Assembly: GCA_019914945.1 (NCBI GenBank)
Contig: CM034113.1
Location: 1,054,001 to 1,118,000 of the forward strand
Direction: 5' to 3'
Length of the DNA stretch: 64,000 nucleotides
Source of the DNA: Typha latifolia
Lineage: Eukaryota > Streptophyta > Magnoliopsida > Poales > Typhaceae
Positions within the stretch are counted from its first letter, which is position 1; each line of letters opens with the position of its first letter. This document shows positions 21,944 through 33,653 of this stretch, piece by piece. Position numbers and translations under genes: made by a program. The notes beneath the pieces were generated by a model, which worked only from the letters and a program-made list of their open reading frames with translations, was not told where the DNA came from and ran no database searches.

Positions 21944-24901
21944 ATGGAGCCAATAGTGGCGGTGTTTGGACCTATTGTTGTGGAGGAGTTGGCGAGTAGA
22001 ATTCGCTCCTTTCTCGGAGGGCAGCACGAGCTTCACTCTGATGTCAAAGAAAAGCTGAAATTGCTGAGTAAATTTCTCCTAAAACTCCAATGCGTTGTCG
22101 AAGTAATTGAGGAAAAGAAGAATCAAAACCCATTCATGGTCCAATGGCTGGAGGACTTCAAGAAGTTGGCGTACGATATGGACGACCTCCTCGACACCTT
22201 TGCATACCGAGAGCTTGCACACAACTGTTCTTCCAGAACAAAGAGAGCTCTACGTAAGATTATCAATATTGTGCCACTCAACAACGGGGAGTTGAGTGAT
22301 CTGAGCAGTCTCGTGAGGAAGTTAAAGCAACTTGACGATGATCTGAGGGACTTCATTAAAGTAAGAAAATTGGATGGAAAGTTCAAGAAGCTTTGTTCTA
22401 ACTGCAATCTTCCCGCTGGCACACCAAAGAAGAACAAACATAGTTTTTTGGGGCGGAAGAAGGAGAAGGAAGCGATCATCAACTTCTTGCTGAACACGGA
22501 ATCGCACGGTGCCACAAATATACCCATCCTTCCAATTCTCGGAGCCGGAGGGATCGGGAAGACTGCTCTTGCCCAGGTAGTCTACAATGACGAGAAGGTG
22601 AAGAGCCACTTTTCCCTCGAGGTGTGGGTATGCGTCTCTAACAACTTTGATTTAGGCAGGATTACAAGAGAAATGCTAGATCAATCATACTGTTCTTACA
22701 GTCATATTGGTGTTGACAATTTAGATGAATTACAATTAATTCTAAAGAAGAAGCTAAGCTCCGAGAAATTTTTACTCGTGCTCGATAATGTATGGAGTGA
22801 GACTCTTAGAAAAGTGTGCGATATGGTTCAAGCATGCGCTCCACTATGCCATCAAAATGAAGGAAGCAAGATCTTGTTAACTAGCAGACAAGAGGAGGCT
22901 GCGATATGGACGCAAATTGGGGAACCTATCAAATTGAAGGGTTTGCCAATAGATGAGTACCTCTCCTTTTTCTCTGAGTGTGCATTTGGTGATGCAAACC
23001 CAGTGGAGCATCGGAGCTTAGCAGAAATTGGGCAAGAAATAGCTTTCAAGTTGAAGGGGTCGCCATTGGCTGCGAGGACAGTGGGTGCATTGTTAAGAGA
23101 TAAACTAAACGAGGATCATTGGGAAAGAATTCTTAAGAGTGGCACATGGAAGCTAGAGGAGTACCAGCATGACATAATGCCAGTTCTCAAATTGAGTTAC
23201 CTATATTTACCTGTCCATTTACAGCAGTGCTTCGCATATTTAAGTGTAACTCCTAAAGACTGGGAGGTACTCTGTAGTAAAGTGATAGGCATGTGGATGG
23301 CACATGGTATGATCTATCCCTCTGATGGGAATAGAATCGAGGATGTTGGGGAGTATTACTTTAAAATGTTGATATCCAAGTCATTTTTCCAATCAACTAT
23401 GAAGGAAGATGTGTATAGTTTACATAATTTACTGCATGAGTTGGCAGAAACTACTTACAAGGGTTACAGCTTTAGAATCGAACATGATGAGATCAATGGA
23501 AATTATGAAATCCCATCGACTGTAAGGCATTTGTCTGTATCAACTAAAAATCTTGGCGGACTTCAGGAAAATGCGTTTGTGCTGAATAATCTGCGCACCT
23601 TGCTTTTTCTTCGCAATTACGACGCCAGTTTTGATGATGCTAATCTGCGTGATGTGCTCAAACAGCTAGCAAGCATTCGGGTGCTCAGTTTAAGCTACTG
23701 TCGGATGAATACGCTACCAGGCAATCTAAGTTGTCTTATTCATCTTCGCTACTTGGATCTCTCACACAGTGGCATTAAGGAATTGCCAGAGGGTGTAACC
23801 GAGCTTTACCATCTACAGATATTAAATCTTTCCCAGCTGGAGTTTGATCAGGTACCTGAAAAGATGAACAAACTGATTAATTTGCGAAGCTTGATTTGTT
23901 CTGCTGGAGTATTGTCAAAGGTAAAAGGGATTGGAAAAATGACTCAGCTTCAGGAATTGAAGTGGCCTTTCTCCGTCCAAGTTGTTCCTGGATTTGATAT
24001 AGGACAGTTAGGAGACCTAAAAGAACTTCGAGGATCTCTTTGTATCAAGAATCTTGAAAATGTGAACAGTGGAGAAAAAGCCAAAGAAGCAAGATTAAGT
24101 GAGAAAGAGAATCTTGTCGAGCTGATGTTACAGTGGGGATTTGTAGAAAGGAACACCAGCCCTGAGGTGGAGAATGAAATATTAGAATGCCTCGAACCAC
24201 ATCGAGATCTCAAAAAGCTGTGTATCGATGGCTATAAAGGTATTGGTTCTCCAAGTTGGATGGTTTGTAATTATGGACTCGATAATTTGCTAAGTCTCAA
24301 GCTAATTGATTGCAAAGCTTGGGAAGACCTTCCACCTCTCGGACAGCTTCTCCAGCTTCAGTTTCTTGAAGTAAGTGGGATGCATGCGATAAAAAAAGTT
24401 GGTCCTGGATTCCATGGTTCTAGCATTGTAAAGGGGTTTCCATCATTACGAGAGTTGAAATTTGATAGCTTGCCCGAGTGGGAAGTGTGGTTCTCTGAAG
24501 TCAACTTGTTTCCTCACCTCCAAAATCTCCGAATCTCAGAGTGCCCAAAACTCAGAAGAATTCCGCCACTCCCTCCAACCCTCCAAAGACTTGAACTTTT
24601 CAATTTGGGCTTGAGCAAGTTCCCGAAATTTCTAGCAAAGGCATGGGATTTACCATCCTCCTCATCATTTCAGCCATCTTTAGCCATTTTGACCATCGAA
24701 AGGTGTAAAAAGCTGCAGTATCCTAGTAAATGGTTGCTAGAACAGTATGAGATTTTAAAAAGTTTAGAGGAGTTGACTGTTGTTCCCTGCAATAAGCTTG
24801 ATGCTTTATTAGTAGAAAAAACTAACAAGTTCGCTGGTCTCAAGAAACTTTGCTTGCAGCATCACCCTTTTATGCAGGAGGGAATTGGCTACCTTCCATA
24901 A
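21944..24901 (+). CDS. CC-NB-LRR resistance protein NLR2, C-terminally shortened
   Basis: Single-exon CNL of 985 residues. The ATG at 21944 follows aaggtg; the GTG just before it only opens the frame. The coiled coil (about 1-95) carries YDMDDLLDTF. The NB-ARC has P-loop GAGGIGKTA from residue 200, LLVLDNVWSE, GSKILLTSR, KGSPLAARTVGALL, CFAYLSVTPKDW and LHNLLHELAE. Two switch residues depart from consensus: the second Asp of kinase-2/Walker B is Asn282, and MHD reads LHN (493-495). LRRs run from about 510 to the end. The protein stops about 270 residues earlier than NLR3, and the lost LRR sequence continues in another frame downstream. It may still be expressed as a shortened receptor or be an early pseudogene. 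The promoter holds a MITE and a conserved W-box. Confidence 0.88.
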   Translation: MEPIVAVFGPIVVEELASRIRSFLGGQHELHSDVKEKLKLLSKFLLKLQCVVEVIEEKKNQNPFMVQWLEDFKKLAYDMDDLLDTFAYRELAHNCSSRTKRALRKIINIVPLNNGELSDLSSLVRKLKQLDDDLRDFIKVRKLDGKFKKLCSNCNLPAGTPKKNKHSFLGRKKEKEAIINFLLNTESHGATNIPILPILGAGGIGKTALAQVVYNDEKVKSHFSLEVWVCVSNNFDLGRITREMLDQSYCSYSHIGVDNLDELQLILKKKLSSEKFLLVLDNVWSETLRKVCDMVQACAPLCHQNEGSKILLTSRQEEAAIWTQIGEPIKLKGLPIDEYLSFFSECAFGDANPVEHRSLAEIGQEIAFKLKGSPLAARTVGALLRDKLNEDHWERILKSGTWKLEEYQHDIMPVLKLSYLYLPVHLQQCFAYLSVTPKDWEVLCSKVIGMWMAHGMIYPSDGNRIEDVGEYYFKMLISKSFFQSTMKEDVYSLHNLLHELAETTYKGYSFRIEHDEINGNYEIPSTVRHLSVSTKNLGGLQENAFVLNNLRTLLFLRNYDASFDDANLRDVLKQLASIRVLSLSYCRMNTLPGNLSCLIHLRYLDLSHSGIKELPEGVTELYHLQILNLSQLEFDQVPEKMNKLINLRSLICSAGVLSKVKGIGKMTQLQELKWPFSVQVVPGFDIGQLGDLKELRGSLCIKNLENVNSGEKAKEARLSEKENLVELMLQWGFVERNTSPEVENEILECLEPHRDLKKLCIDGYKGIGSPSWMVCNYGLDNLLSLKLIDCKAWEDLPPLGQLLQLQFLEVSGMHAIKKVGPGFHGSSIVKGFPSLRELKFDSLPEWEVWFSEVNLFPHLQNLRISECPKLRRIPPLPPTLQRLELFNLGLSKFPKFLAKAWDLPSSSSFQPSLAILTIERCKKLQYPSKWLLEQYEILKSLEELTVVPCNKLDALLVEKTNKFAGLKKLCLQHHPFMQEGIGYLP

Positions 24902-25085
24902 TCCTAAGAAAGCCTGGAAATCTCTAGTTGTGGTTGCTGCAGACATAGTATTCTTGAAGCATCTCCAAGACCTTCCTTTTCTTCTACCATTGAAGGTGGA
25001 CAGGTGCCCATCTATGGCGACTCTTTCAATTGCACAGGAGCAGCAACATTTGACAAACTTTTTTCACTTCTCTCCAAGTACTTAA
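24902..25085 (+). pseudogene. Out-of-frame LRR remainder of NLR2
   Basis: After the NLR2 stop, the frame opening at 24885 still encodes LRR-like sequence (FLKHLQDLPFLLPLKVDRCP, then ATLSIAQEQQHLTNF). It matches the NLR3 region around LSRHLQGLSSLQSLTI. The acidic linker present in NLR1 and NLR3 is missing, so a deletion plus frameshift removed the C-terminal end. A second copy lies at 39587-40215. Confidence 0.75.
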
Positions 25086-25739
25086 GTATGCAAGTATCTA
25101 CAATATCATTTTCAATGCTCTGTTTCTTCTATCTGCTTGTGTAGTGTTTGCCATTCGCAGTGCTTATCAGTTGATAATTTGTACAAGTAAATTGAACGAT
25201 GCATTGACACTCATATTGCTTAAAGCTTTCCATTTTGTAATTGTTGCAGTCGACTGTAAGCCTTGTATACTGTAGATGTCGTTATTGTTTTGTTTTATTT
25301 TTAGATATTGATTTTGCATGCAAATAAGGATCAATTCTCTACATTAATGAGATACTCCATGTTAAAATGTGTAAGGTTTTATATATTCTAAAAATGTGTA
25401 AAAAATTCACAGAAACTTGTTATTGATTATCTTGTGGCATTCTGGATACACAGTTTAAACTTTTAGAGTAATTGGTTAGTTAACACTTAATTTTTGGATT
25501 GTTGTACTCAATCATAGAGGATCTTCGGGTGGGTTGGATATTGCTATAAAAATTACTATATATCATAATAGGCCAAATATAATGGACCTCCCATAGAAGC
25601 ATTTTAGTTAGCTTTTATAGAAACATACTTATATAGTGGTATACAATTAATTAAATATTTAATGTGAGATTGAAAAGTTATAGAAATGAGTCAGCATAAT
25701 AGGTCAAACCAAGCAAATCCGGTCTAGCTCTAAGAGTTC
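25086..25739. other. NLR2 3' flank and intergenic DNA
   Basis: Up to about 25450 this matches 39870-40215 and is likely 3'UTR or downstream DNA of the NLR2 lineage. The rest is AT-rich with no gene. Confidence 0.6.
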
Positions 25740-27325
25740 CCCAATACTAAGGTTACACACCTTGAGCGTACACTTCTAATCATGCTCCTCTCCTTATTTC
25801 TCTTGACCGGGTGCTCAACAAGGTTAGAGGGCATTTTAGATTTGAGATTTTCTGGCTTGAGTATGATGAGTGTTGATAGGTCATTGATAGTGCTTGGTCT
25901 AAAAATATCCATAATAACTCGGGTCACAAGTTTAACCATTCCCTTGCTACTGCTAGAAGAACCTTGGGTAAGTGGAATAGAAGGTGTGTTGGGAATCTGG
26001 ATAAGCAGCTGGCCAAGGTGAAAATCCAAATTAGAGAACTAGAGCTTTTTGATTCCTTGGGCCTTGCCACTAGTGTTGATAGGTTGAAGCTCGGGGTTGT
26101 ATAATCCTGCAAATTGCCCTAAACCGCCAAATTAATACCTTGTAGAGGCAAAGATCTAGAACCAATTGGATCAATAATGGAGATCTGAATACTAAATTTT
26201 TCCATATCACTGCCACCATTAGGCATAGGAAGAATTAGATTAATGGTATCTTTGATGAGGTTGGGGTTAGGGTTGAGGATTAGTCTTGTATTAGACCTAC
26301 CTTTAACAATTTCTATTGAAACCTGTGGGACAATGATCATATTAATAGTGTTTTTCTTAGTCACTAGCCCACTCCCCCTTGGGTTGAGTAGGCCACTGCT
26401 GCCTTTCTTGAGTGCCCGATCACTTGTGAGAAGACTAAAAAAGTTTGGTGGGCCATGTCTTCGAACAAGGCCTCTAGGCCTGACAGATTTCAAGCTGACA
26501 TTTATCGAGCCTATTGGGATATCACTGGGCTGAGTATCTCTAATGTTGTGTTACCTACCAAATGGGGCTTTACTTATATTACTCTAATCTTGAAAAAAGA
26601 TAATCCTATACATGTTAAGGATTTTTGCCCTATTACGCTAGCAATGTTTGCTATAAAATTGTTGCTAAAATCTTGGTTAGCTATGCTCCCTAGCCTCATT
26701 GGCAATGAGCAAGCTACCTTTATGGCCGGTTAGAATATTGGGCCCAAGAGTTAGCTCACTCAATGTCTAAGGATAGGAGCAACTACCCAATGATGTTAAT
26801 CAAAATTGACATGGAAAAGGCATATGATAGGCTCAATTAGAAAGCTATCTTAAATACCTTCTCAGCTCTGGGTTTCTCTAGTAAGGGGTGTAGTTCGGTC
26901 AAGGGTTGTATTGATTAATGGGAGCTTATCTGAATGGTTTGTGCCTCATTGTGGCATTCGGCAAGGAGATCTACTCTCCCCCACCTTCCCCACCCTTTTA
27001 TCATATGTTCTTAACTCCTCACTACCAATTTCAACGATCATGCCGCCAGTGGCTTGTTCAAAGGCTTCAAGCTTAGCTTGGGAAAGATCAACAGGGTTTG
27101 AACCATCTTTTTTTTGCTAATGATATCATCATTATGGCTGAAGCCTCTTTGCCTTCTACTGATGTTGTTAATTTTGCGCTTAAGACCTATTGTGGACTTA
27201 CCAACTAGAAAATTAATCTCGAAAAATCTAGCATCTACTTTAAGTCCTCTATGGCCAACAATATTAGGGAATCCATGAGTGCTGCTCTTAGCCTTAAGAT
27301 TGCCATTGGGGTATTTGCACAACAA
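25740..27325 (+). mobile_element. LINE-1-type retrotransposon remnant
   Basis: Translating across frames gives, in order, the end of an endonuclease domain (SNHAPLLI, FRFEIFWLEYDEC), a linker (RTNWINNGDLNTKFFH), and reverse-transcriptase blocks: RPDRFQADIYRAYWDI, LKKDNPIHVKDFCPI, IDMEKAYDRLN, GIRQGDLLSP and FANDIIIMAEA, where the usual FADD reads FAND. Numerous stops and frameshifts show it is long dead. The 5' part, RNase H region and poly-A tail are missing. Its 3' edge joins directly to NLR sequence. Confidence 0.82.
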
Positions 27326-27983
27326 GAGAATCTGTTTCCAAGAATGATATTTGTAGAATTGAAGATGATGAGGATGATACATGGAGGACAATCCCAACTA
27401 GTGTTCACCATTTATCTCTTTCTTGCGAAAACAATTTATCTCTTTCTATCGACAATCTTGCCACACTTAAACAGAATGTCGTCTTGCTGAATAACTTGCA
27501 TGCCTTGATTTTCTTTCTGCCCTTCAAAATATGTCCTGATAAAGATGATGATCTTCATGATGTTTTTAGACAGTGAAAAAGAATTCGAGCCCTTAATTTG
27601 CGTTTCTACCCCGTGGGCAGCTTGCCTGATACTCTAAGTAGTCTAATACATTTGCGCTACTTAGATCTCTCTGCCACTCGTATTAGCAGATTGCCAGATG
27701 AATTAACTAAAATTTTGTGAGAACCGGAAAAAAAAATTGAGATTTGGATCTTTGCCCTAATCTTCAATCCTTACCTGAGTTGCACAATTTGCACTCGCTC
27801 TTCACATTGGAGACAGAGGACTGCAGTAATTTCCAGTCATTGTGCAGCTTTGAGGGCTTACCAGCTTCTCTGTTTATATTATCAGTACATCGATGCCACC
27901 CTATTTTTCAGGAGTTGTACAAGGGGCACAATGGAACTGAACGGCGGACCATTGATCACATTAACCTCATAAGTATTGAATAA
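27326..27983 (+). pseudogene. CNL pseudogene remnant psNLR-B with a large internal deletion
   Basis: Bases 27326-27714 match NLR3 just after the MHD region (36658-37010). Bases 27751-27983 match the last LRR codons and stop of NLR3 (38672-38904). Between them about 1.66 kb of LRR sequence is lost and replaced by about 36 unrelated bases. A TGA replaces a Leu codon near 27575, and an extra segment repeats a phrase around 27415-27450. It has no start, CC or NB-ARC and is certainly non-functional as a receptor. Confidence 0.9.
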
Positions 27984-28760
27984 TCGGCGTGGTTGGTGAA
28001 CTATAGATTGCCAATTTAATACAATTCATGAGGTATCATCTTATACACTTCCTCCTTTCATCTACCTTCTCTATTCCTCTACTTCAGTTTCTGCCCACAT
28101 TCTTCATGTCATCACCCGCATTCTTTCACTGCTCTATTTCTAGTTTTCTACCTATGCCCATATGCAATTAGGTATAGTTTCATTTCAAGTGTTTCTATTT
28201 CCCCTGTGTACATATACAGGGTTTAGATATCTACTTTAGCTCTTGTAAAGTTCGACACAATAATTTTGTAGGATGAGCTCCTAGCAACTAGCATTGTTGC
28301 AATTGATCTTCTTATTGCATTGTTGCAATAATGTTATGCTTACTTCTATCCCTCTTGCTATCAAAATATACTACTATCATCCTCCTTTGCTGCCGTTGTA
28401 AAAAGTCAAGAATGTAGGATTAGCATGCGTTGATGATTTTCGCCATTTGTCTGCAAACATTTATTGCTTCTATAAGAAAAGCTCACTGCACTCTGGATTG
28501 GACTAACAAGAGGGAGATGCTGCATGCTTTATTTTGGACTCAACTTATAAGCAGACAGGACTGGATTTATCAAATCTTGCCAAGGCACTAGAATTTCTGG
28601 AAGTCCGGTGCTGATGATTCATGAATGTATCTCGGATAGAATTTCTGGATTTTATCTTTTGTTTTAAATTTTGGAGTTGGTGTGTTTCTTGTCCAACCAT
28701 CTGGATTTTTTTGCTGTACAGCAGTATTGTCATATACTTGTGCTTGTTATTCTCATTGTA
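27984..28760 (+). repeat. Conserved 3' flank of the NLR3-type genes, copy B
   Basis: It aligns with 38905-39583 and with 3135-3284 plus 5430-5851. It lacks about 28 bases present in the other copies near 28490, and extends through gtacagcagtattgtcat. Confidence 0.82.
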
Positions 28761-29760
28761 TCCTGAAAACTTATATACTTTACATACTGTACTGATAATT
28801 AATTGTTCATGTAAGCTTTTAGCGATCTTGCTTGCATGCCGTTTTAAAATATTTAACTTGTGTCTATGAATGCAGCAGGCATCACGAGAAATTCATGGCA
28901 GTCTCAATGGGTCTCGGGACGACGTAACTAAATTTGAGTGTCAATATTATTTTGAGCAACCCGTTGTGTTTTGGCCAAATTTCATCATTTAGACCTCGAA
29001 AATCATAATTTTGTTATTTTAGAAAAGTTTAATATTTTTTTAATAATTTTTTGTAGAGATCTCGGATTTGGATGATTTTTTTTTCAGATTCTGAATCTCT
29101 GCCCTTAGGTTAGTTTATATTGTTGAAAGATTGTCATCAGGGATCATTGAATATATTACTCTAATTAAGGGTATCCTTGTCATATAATTTATTAATGGTT
29201 CATATTTCAATATATAGTTCTCATAAAAGCAACTAGAAGAGTAGCCACACAAAACTGATAGAACTTGAAAAGTAATAAATTTTAATACGAAATTTACAAG
29301 GATATATACCCAAAGAGGAGATGTTGAGGTATACATGCACACAAAAAACAAACAATGATTCCATAAGAACCATTCATTTCTCTCTCTTAATCCAAAGATT
29401 AAAATTTTATAATCATCTAAAAAATTAATAGGATGTACCGAGCTGAAGTACTTGTCATCATCTTATGCGTTAGGATTCGGCAAACGCAAAATAAAGTCCT
29501 TTGATTTAGGACCCTACAAAACCAAATGCTTGGATAAGAGCCCACTAATTTCTAATTTCTTTCAACTAATTGAAAGGTTAAAATTATATAATCGTATAAA
29601 AAATTAATCGGATGTACCGATTAAAATAACCCGAGGTATCCATCATCCTCTTATGCGGCCCATTTTTATCCCCTTTGAGTTAGGACTAAAAAAGATTAAA
29701 AATGTAATTTTAAAGTGCTGAGTCCAATTCTCTAACTACCCGTGTCCATGGTAGGCGGTG
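28761..29760. other. Intergenic, AT-rich
   Basis: No gene seen. Two imperfect copies of an approximately 80-bp unit (aaaattttataatcatct... and aaaattatataatcgtata..., each containing ggatgtaccga) lie near 29400 and 29578. Confidence 0.5.
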
Positions 29761-29763
29761 GTT

Positions 29764-30900
29764 CTAGGTCGGGAGAGCCTCTGTTAAGGCTTGCAGCATC
29801 TTATTGAGCCTCTCGGTGTTCTCCATGGCAAATATTGCGACCTCCTTCGATAAATCCTTCAACGTCTTCACGGACTCGATTAACACTTTCGCCCGAATGG
29901 GTGGATCATCCACGGTGGTGGCTGATGGCGCTAAGGAAGCTTTTATAGGGATGGAAACAAGTTCTTGGACCTCCTCACTTGGATTTGCTTTGGACCGCGT
30001 GTTCACTATCGGCCGAGGAATGAGGCTCTTATACTACTGTTAGGAACCAAATTCTGAAATGACCCATTCGTAAGAAAATTCTGAAATTTTTATTATTGGT
30101 ATCCTCATGAAGTTGGATCTAATGGCTTTAGAAAAAAAAATGATTCTGAATTTGAGCTGGAAAGTTATGAAGGAAATAGTGAAGGAATATCGAAATGGGA
30201 CAAAAACAGGGAGATCTGACGTTGCAGTAGTCGTCGGAGGGTAGTGGTCAACCATAGGCATGTGTGGCTTGTGAAGGTTGATGGTGGCTAGGAAAATGAA
30301 TGGCTTCAATTAAAAGATAAAAACAATAATATAAATAGCTAAATTAATATTCCTCTCAACATAACCAATAGGTAACGAATACTCATATTTATAAGAATGG
30401 AGACACTATGGGTCGGGCCCAACTCACCCTATTAGGTCTATATATGCGAATTATCTATTTAAATTTAAATTTAAAAATAATAAACAAATACAATCGAGTA
30501 GACTCAGACTTGACTCAACCTGACTGACTTGACTCTCGTGGTCGAATTATATCAACCCACGCTTCTGACACCCTGTCCTCAAGGTGACTAGTCTTTCACG
30601 TTCTTGGACTCATAGAGTTACTCGTGCCAGTCGAAGGACTCAGATTCTTCTTCATCAAAATCGCCTAAGAATATGATGAGAGCCGACTGATGCTTGCACC
30701 TATGATTAGGGCAAAGCGGTCATCACAATAGAAGCACAAGCCATTCTTCCTATGGTCTTCCAAGTGGTTGGGCACAAAATGGCGCATGATCTACTATCGG
30801 TTATGCTTGGTCGTTTGTGCGGGCTAGGCCTAGATAAGTGCAATCTCTTGTAAGCCCTAGGCTTGGGCCATTTTCTTTCTCTCTTCTTTGCGAATCTGGT
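29764..30900 (-). mobile_element. Gypsy-type retrotransposon fragments around one LTR
   Basis: Read on the minus strand, the order is: a gag zinc-knuckle remnant (GLCFYCDDRF near 30700-30750), a pol-end phrase with polypurine tract (gaggacagggtg ... agaagcgtggg), a 517-bp TG..CA LTR (30554 to 30038), a degenerate initiator-Met primer site (tagtataagagcc, 30036 downward), and a gag start opening MNTRSKANPSEEVQEL (30006-29764). All parts are truncated, and most of pol is gone. An LTR with internal sequence on both sides is a tandem or recombined arrangement. Confidence 0.65.
30038..30554 (-). repeat. Long terminal repeat of the Gypsy-type fragment
   Basis: On the minus strand it starts tgatataattcg right after a purine tract and ends ttcctaaca directly before the primer-binding-like site. 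Only one copy is present in the window. Confidence 0.6.
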
Positions 30901-30959
30901 TCAGATCCGTTCAAACTCCTCCCGATAAACCCGAACTATTGTTAACTAAGTTAGTTTTG

Positions 30960-33653
30960 TCAATACAGCCTAGATGAAACACTCGCCACCAAATACTTGT
31001 GTCTCTCACGTGGGTAGTACCCACGTGATTTTCACGTGACCTGTTGGTTAATGTTTCTACACAATAATAAGATAAAGAGTCCGCATTTCTACAAATAATA
31101 CAACAAAAGAAATCTAAAATATTACAAGTCACAACAAGCCCCAAAATATATATCCATACATATTAAATAGGGTAAATACCTGCGTACTGCAATGAAATAA
31201 ATAAAAGAGACTATGAGCAACTTTTCACCAGCTCCTTCATGGACTCGGGGCCACTAATGTAAAAATATTTCCACCGAAGGTAGTGAGCACAAAGCCCAGT
31301 AAGTGTACACCTCTACAATTTAAAAGTAATGTAAGAAAAGATGTCACAATATATACATATATGCCAATATGATTATAATAATGCATTCATGCAACATGTC
31401 TATCATGTTCATATCTACAACTCACATGTATTGATAAAAGGAATACATGATATGTATCATTTAAACTATCAAATCATTTCTCCCATGCTCCCACAGAGCT
31501 ATAGCCATAAATTATCATTATATACTCATCGAGCTATCCACCACATCATAACACATGCTCATAAATCATCTCATACATTGATGAGGAATAGACATCTAGC
31601 GATAATATTGCCTATACATGCCTGCGACGTTGTATATGATTGGTTATTTATGGCCAACAGATTGAGGACCCTAGTCGTAAGCCCATATCTCTATCTCTAC
31701 AATCATCACCGCCCACAGCAGGATAGTAAAGAGCCATCAACTCATCAATAGACACCATGACCATGCGTTATCGAGTACCGCTAGGTTTAAGACCCCTACC
31801 TCCCAATCATAGTTCCATATCACTAGTGTCTAGTCTCTGATAGGACAGTGTGATCGCCCGAATGCCACTCAGGCTAACGACCTCAGGCATAGACCATTAA
31901 TCTCATAAGCACTATACAAGGAACTCTACCCTTAACTCCGGGTTGAGTTAGTAAGGGGCATTACCTAGTCAGGACTTAAATACGTGGTAATATGTGCAAG
32001 TAGTGCAATGATTAATATCATTAATCATATGACATGTATATCAAAGTTATCATATGTAGGTATGCACCAATAATCCATGAATAACTATAAAGTAGTAAAG
32101 TAAATATAATTATGCTGAACAATAAATAAATATTTGCACACGTGTGGTTTGCATGTCGTGAGTTCATAAAGTCAACATCACATCAATGTTACACTATTCC
32201 TAGACTACGAAGGATTTACTTGCCTGACATAGTTTCCAAGTTAATCAATTTCAACCGCGTCACGAATCATCCTTGCATAGCACGAAGTCCACCTCAATAA
32301 TGAAAGTAATAAAATATGAGCATAACAATTCTGCCACTAAATAATTAAATTACCCTACTGACATTCGATATAGGTTTGAGTAGGTCCATCTAAAAATTCT
32401 TACGTTTATTAATCCAATAGAGCTGGTATATTAATTATTATGGTCTAATATAGTTATCAAACTCCAATTAGAGATAAATTTCCATTAAAGCAATTCGTAG
32501 TGGTAATCTTACGCTAATGCCTCATTTATCAATATTAATTTATAGCAATCATTATGACTAACTAATTTACCCTCCAAAGGTGATTAATAATTAAAGCTCA
32601 AGTAGACAACGATAATTAAATAAATTAACTAAGTAACTTAGAACAACTAGAGGGTAACTACTCTATTTGGGCCAGATCAAGCCTAGGAGTCCAACACAAC
32701 CCATCAGATTGGGCCTAAAGCCCTAAAGGAACTCAGCTTACAATGCCTAAAAGCCTCTTGAGCTGGTCTACAAACCAACCCAAACAATACTAACCCAAAG
32801 AATAGGCCCGAAGCCTAATTTAGCCAAAACTCCACTTGGGCTGGGCCGCAGCCCAACCCGCTGCACCCAGCGCAACTCCACCACACTCTCCTCCCTTCCT
32901 CCTCCAAACCAAACCAACAAGGAAGGCTACCGACGGTGAGGAGGGGAACACATCGGTGAAATGCCGAGGAACCCGGAGGGAGAATGAGTCCAATAGAACA
33001 TGGGGGGTCGATGATAACCAAAGGTTAGTCGGCCAAGGAGGCTGGTGGTGATGGGAAGCTTCCTCCATGACCGGCGGCCATGAAGTTTGCTATCACAACT
33101 CAATGAGCCCTAAGAGTCCCAACCAACGATTGTACTGGCTCCCACTAAAGGGAAGGAAAGTGACTGACCCAAGAGGGAGAGGACACCTTGACCACGGCGG
33201 CCGGAAAACCCAAGAGAAACCGGCGACGAGAGGCTACGGGTGTAGCCTCAATCGGCAGCGTAGAGTACCATGAAAGGTACCTAGCGATGGAGGATGACGA
33301 GGGGAAGCTCCCCAAATCGGCGCGGCACCGACACAAGGTTGTCAGCCAGCCGATTGCCCGGAGAGACCGCAAGGAGGATGGGGAAGGGAAAGTAATGCAG
33401 GGCTAATTTAACTAAAAAATTAACTACACTAGATGGGGGAGGACTCATCGGCGAGCACCTCCACAGCGGCGGCAAGCCCCGGCAATGATCGGGCGCGCAC
33501 GAAAGGGAAGAGAAGAGCGGCGGCTACGGGGTGAGGGAGAAAGGTAAAAGAAAAGAAGAAGAGATGAGGGGAAGAAAAGAAAGCAATGTACGTGCCGGGC
33601 ACGTGCACTCGCTTTAATTTCTTTTTTTTAATAAATTAGTACGGGATGCTACA
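30960..33653. mobile_element. Probable long LTR or LTR-derived repeat
   Basis: The right edge reads gggatgctaca, an LTR-like end. Inside are a phrase agcacaaagcccagtaagtg, similar to aaatgcccagcaagtaac in the 3285-5429 element, and a GC-rich promoter-like stretch (32820-33560) open in several frames on both strands. No gag or pol and no target duplication was found, and the left edge is uncertain. Class and borders are tentative. Confidence 0.4.

Noticed and set aside
24885..25085. Separate small gene after NLR2
   Set aside because: It encodes LRR sequence continuous with the NLR2 family, so it is the frameshifted tail, not an independent gene.
32815..33475. Several overlapping open frames on both strands in a GC-rich patch
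   Set aside because: Frames are open on both strands merely from GC content, none has a domain, and the patch lies in LTR-like DNA.
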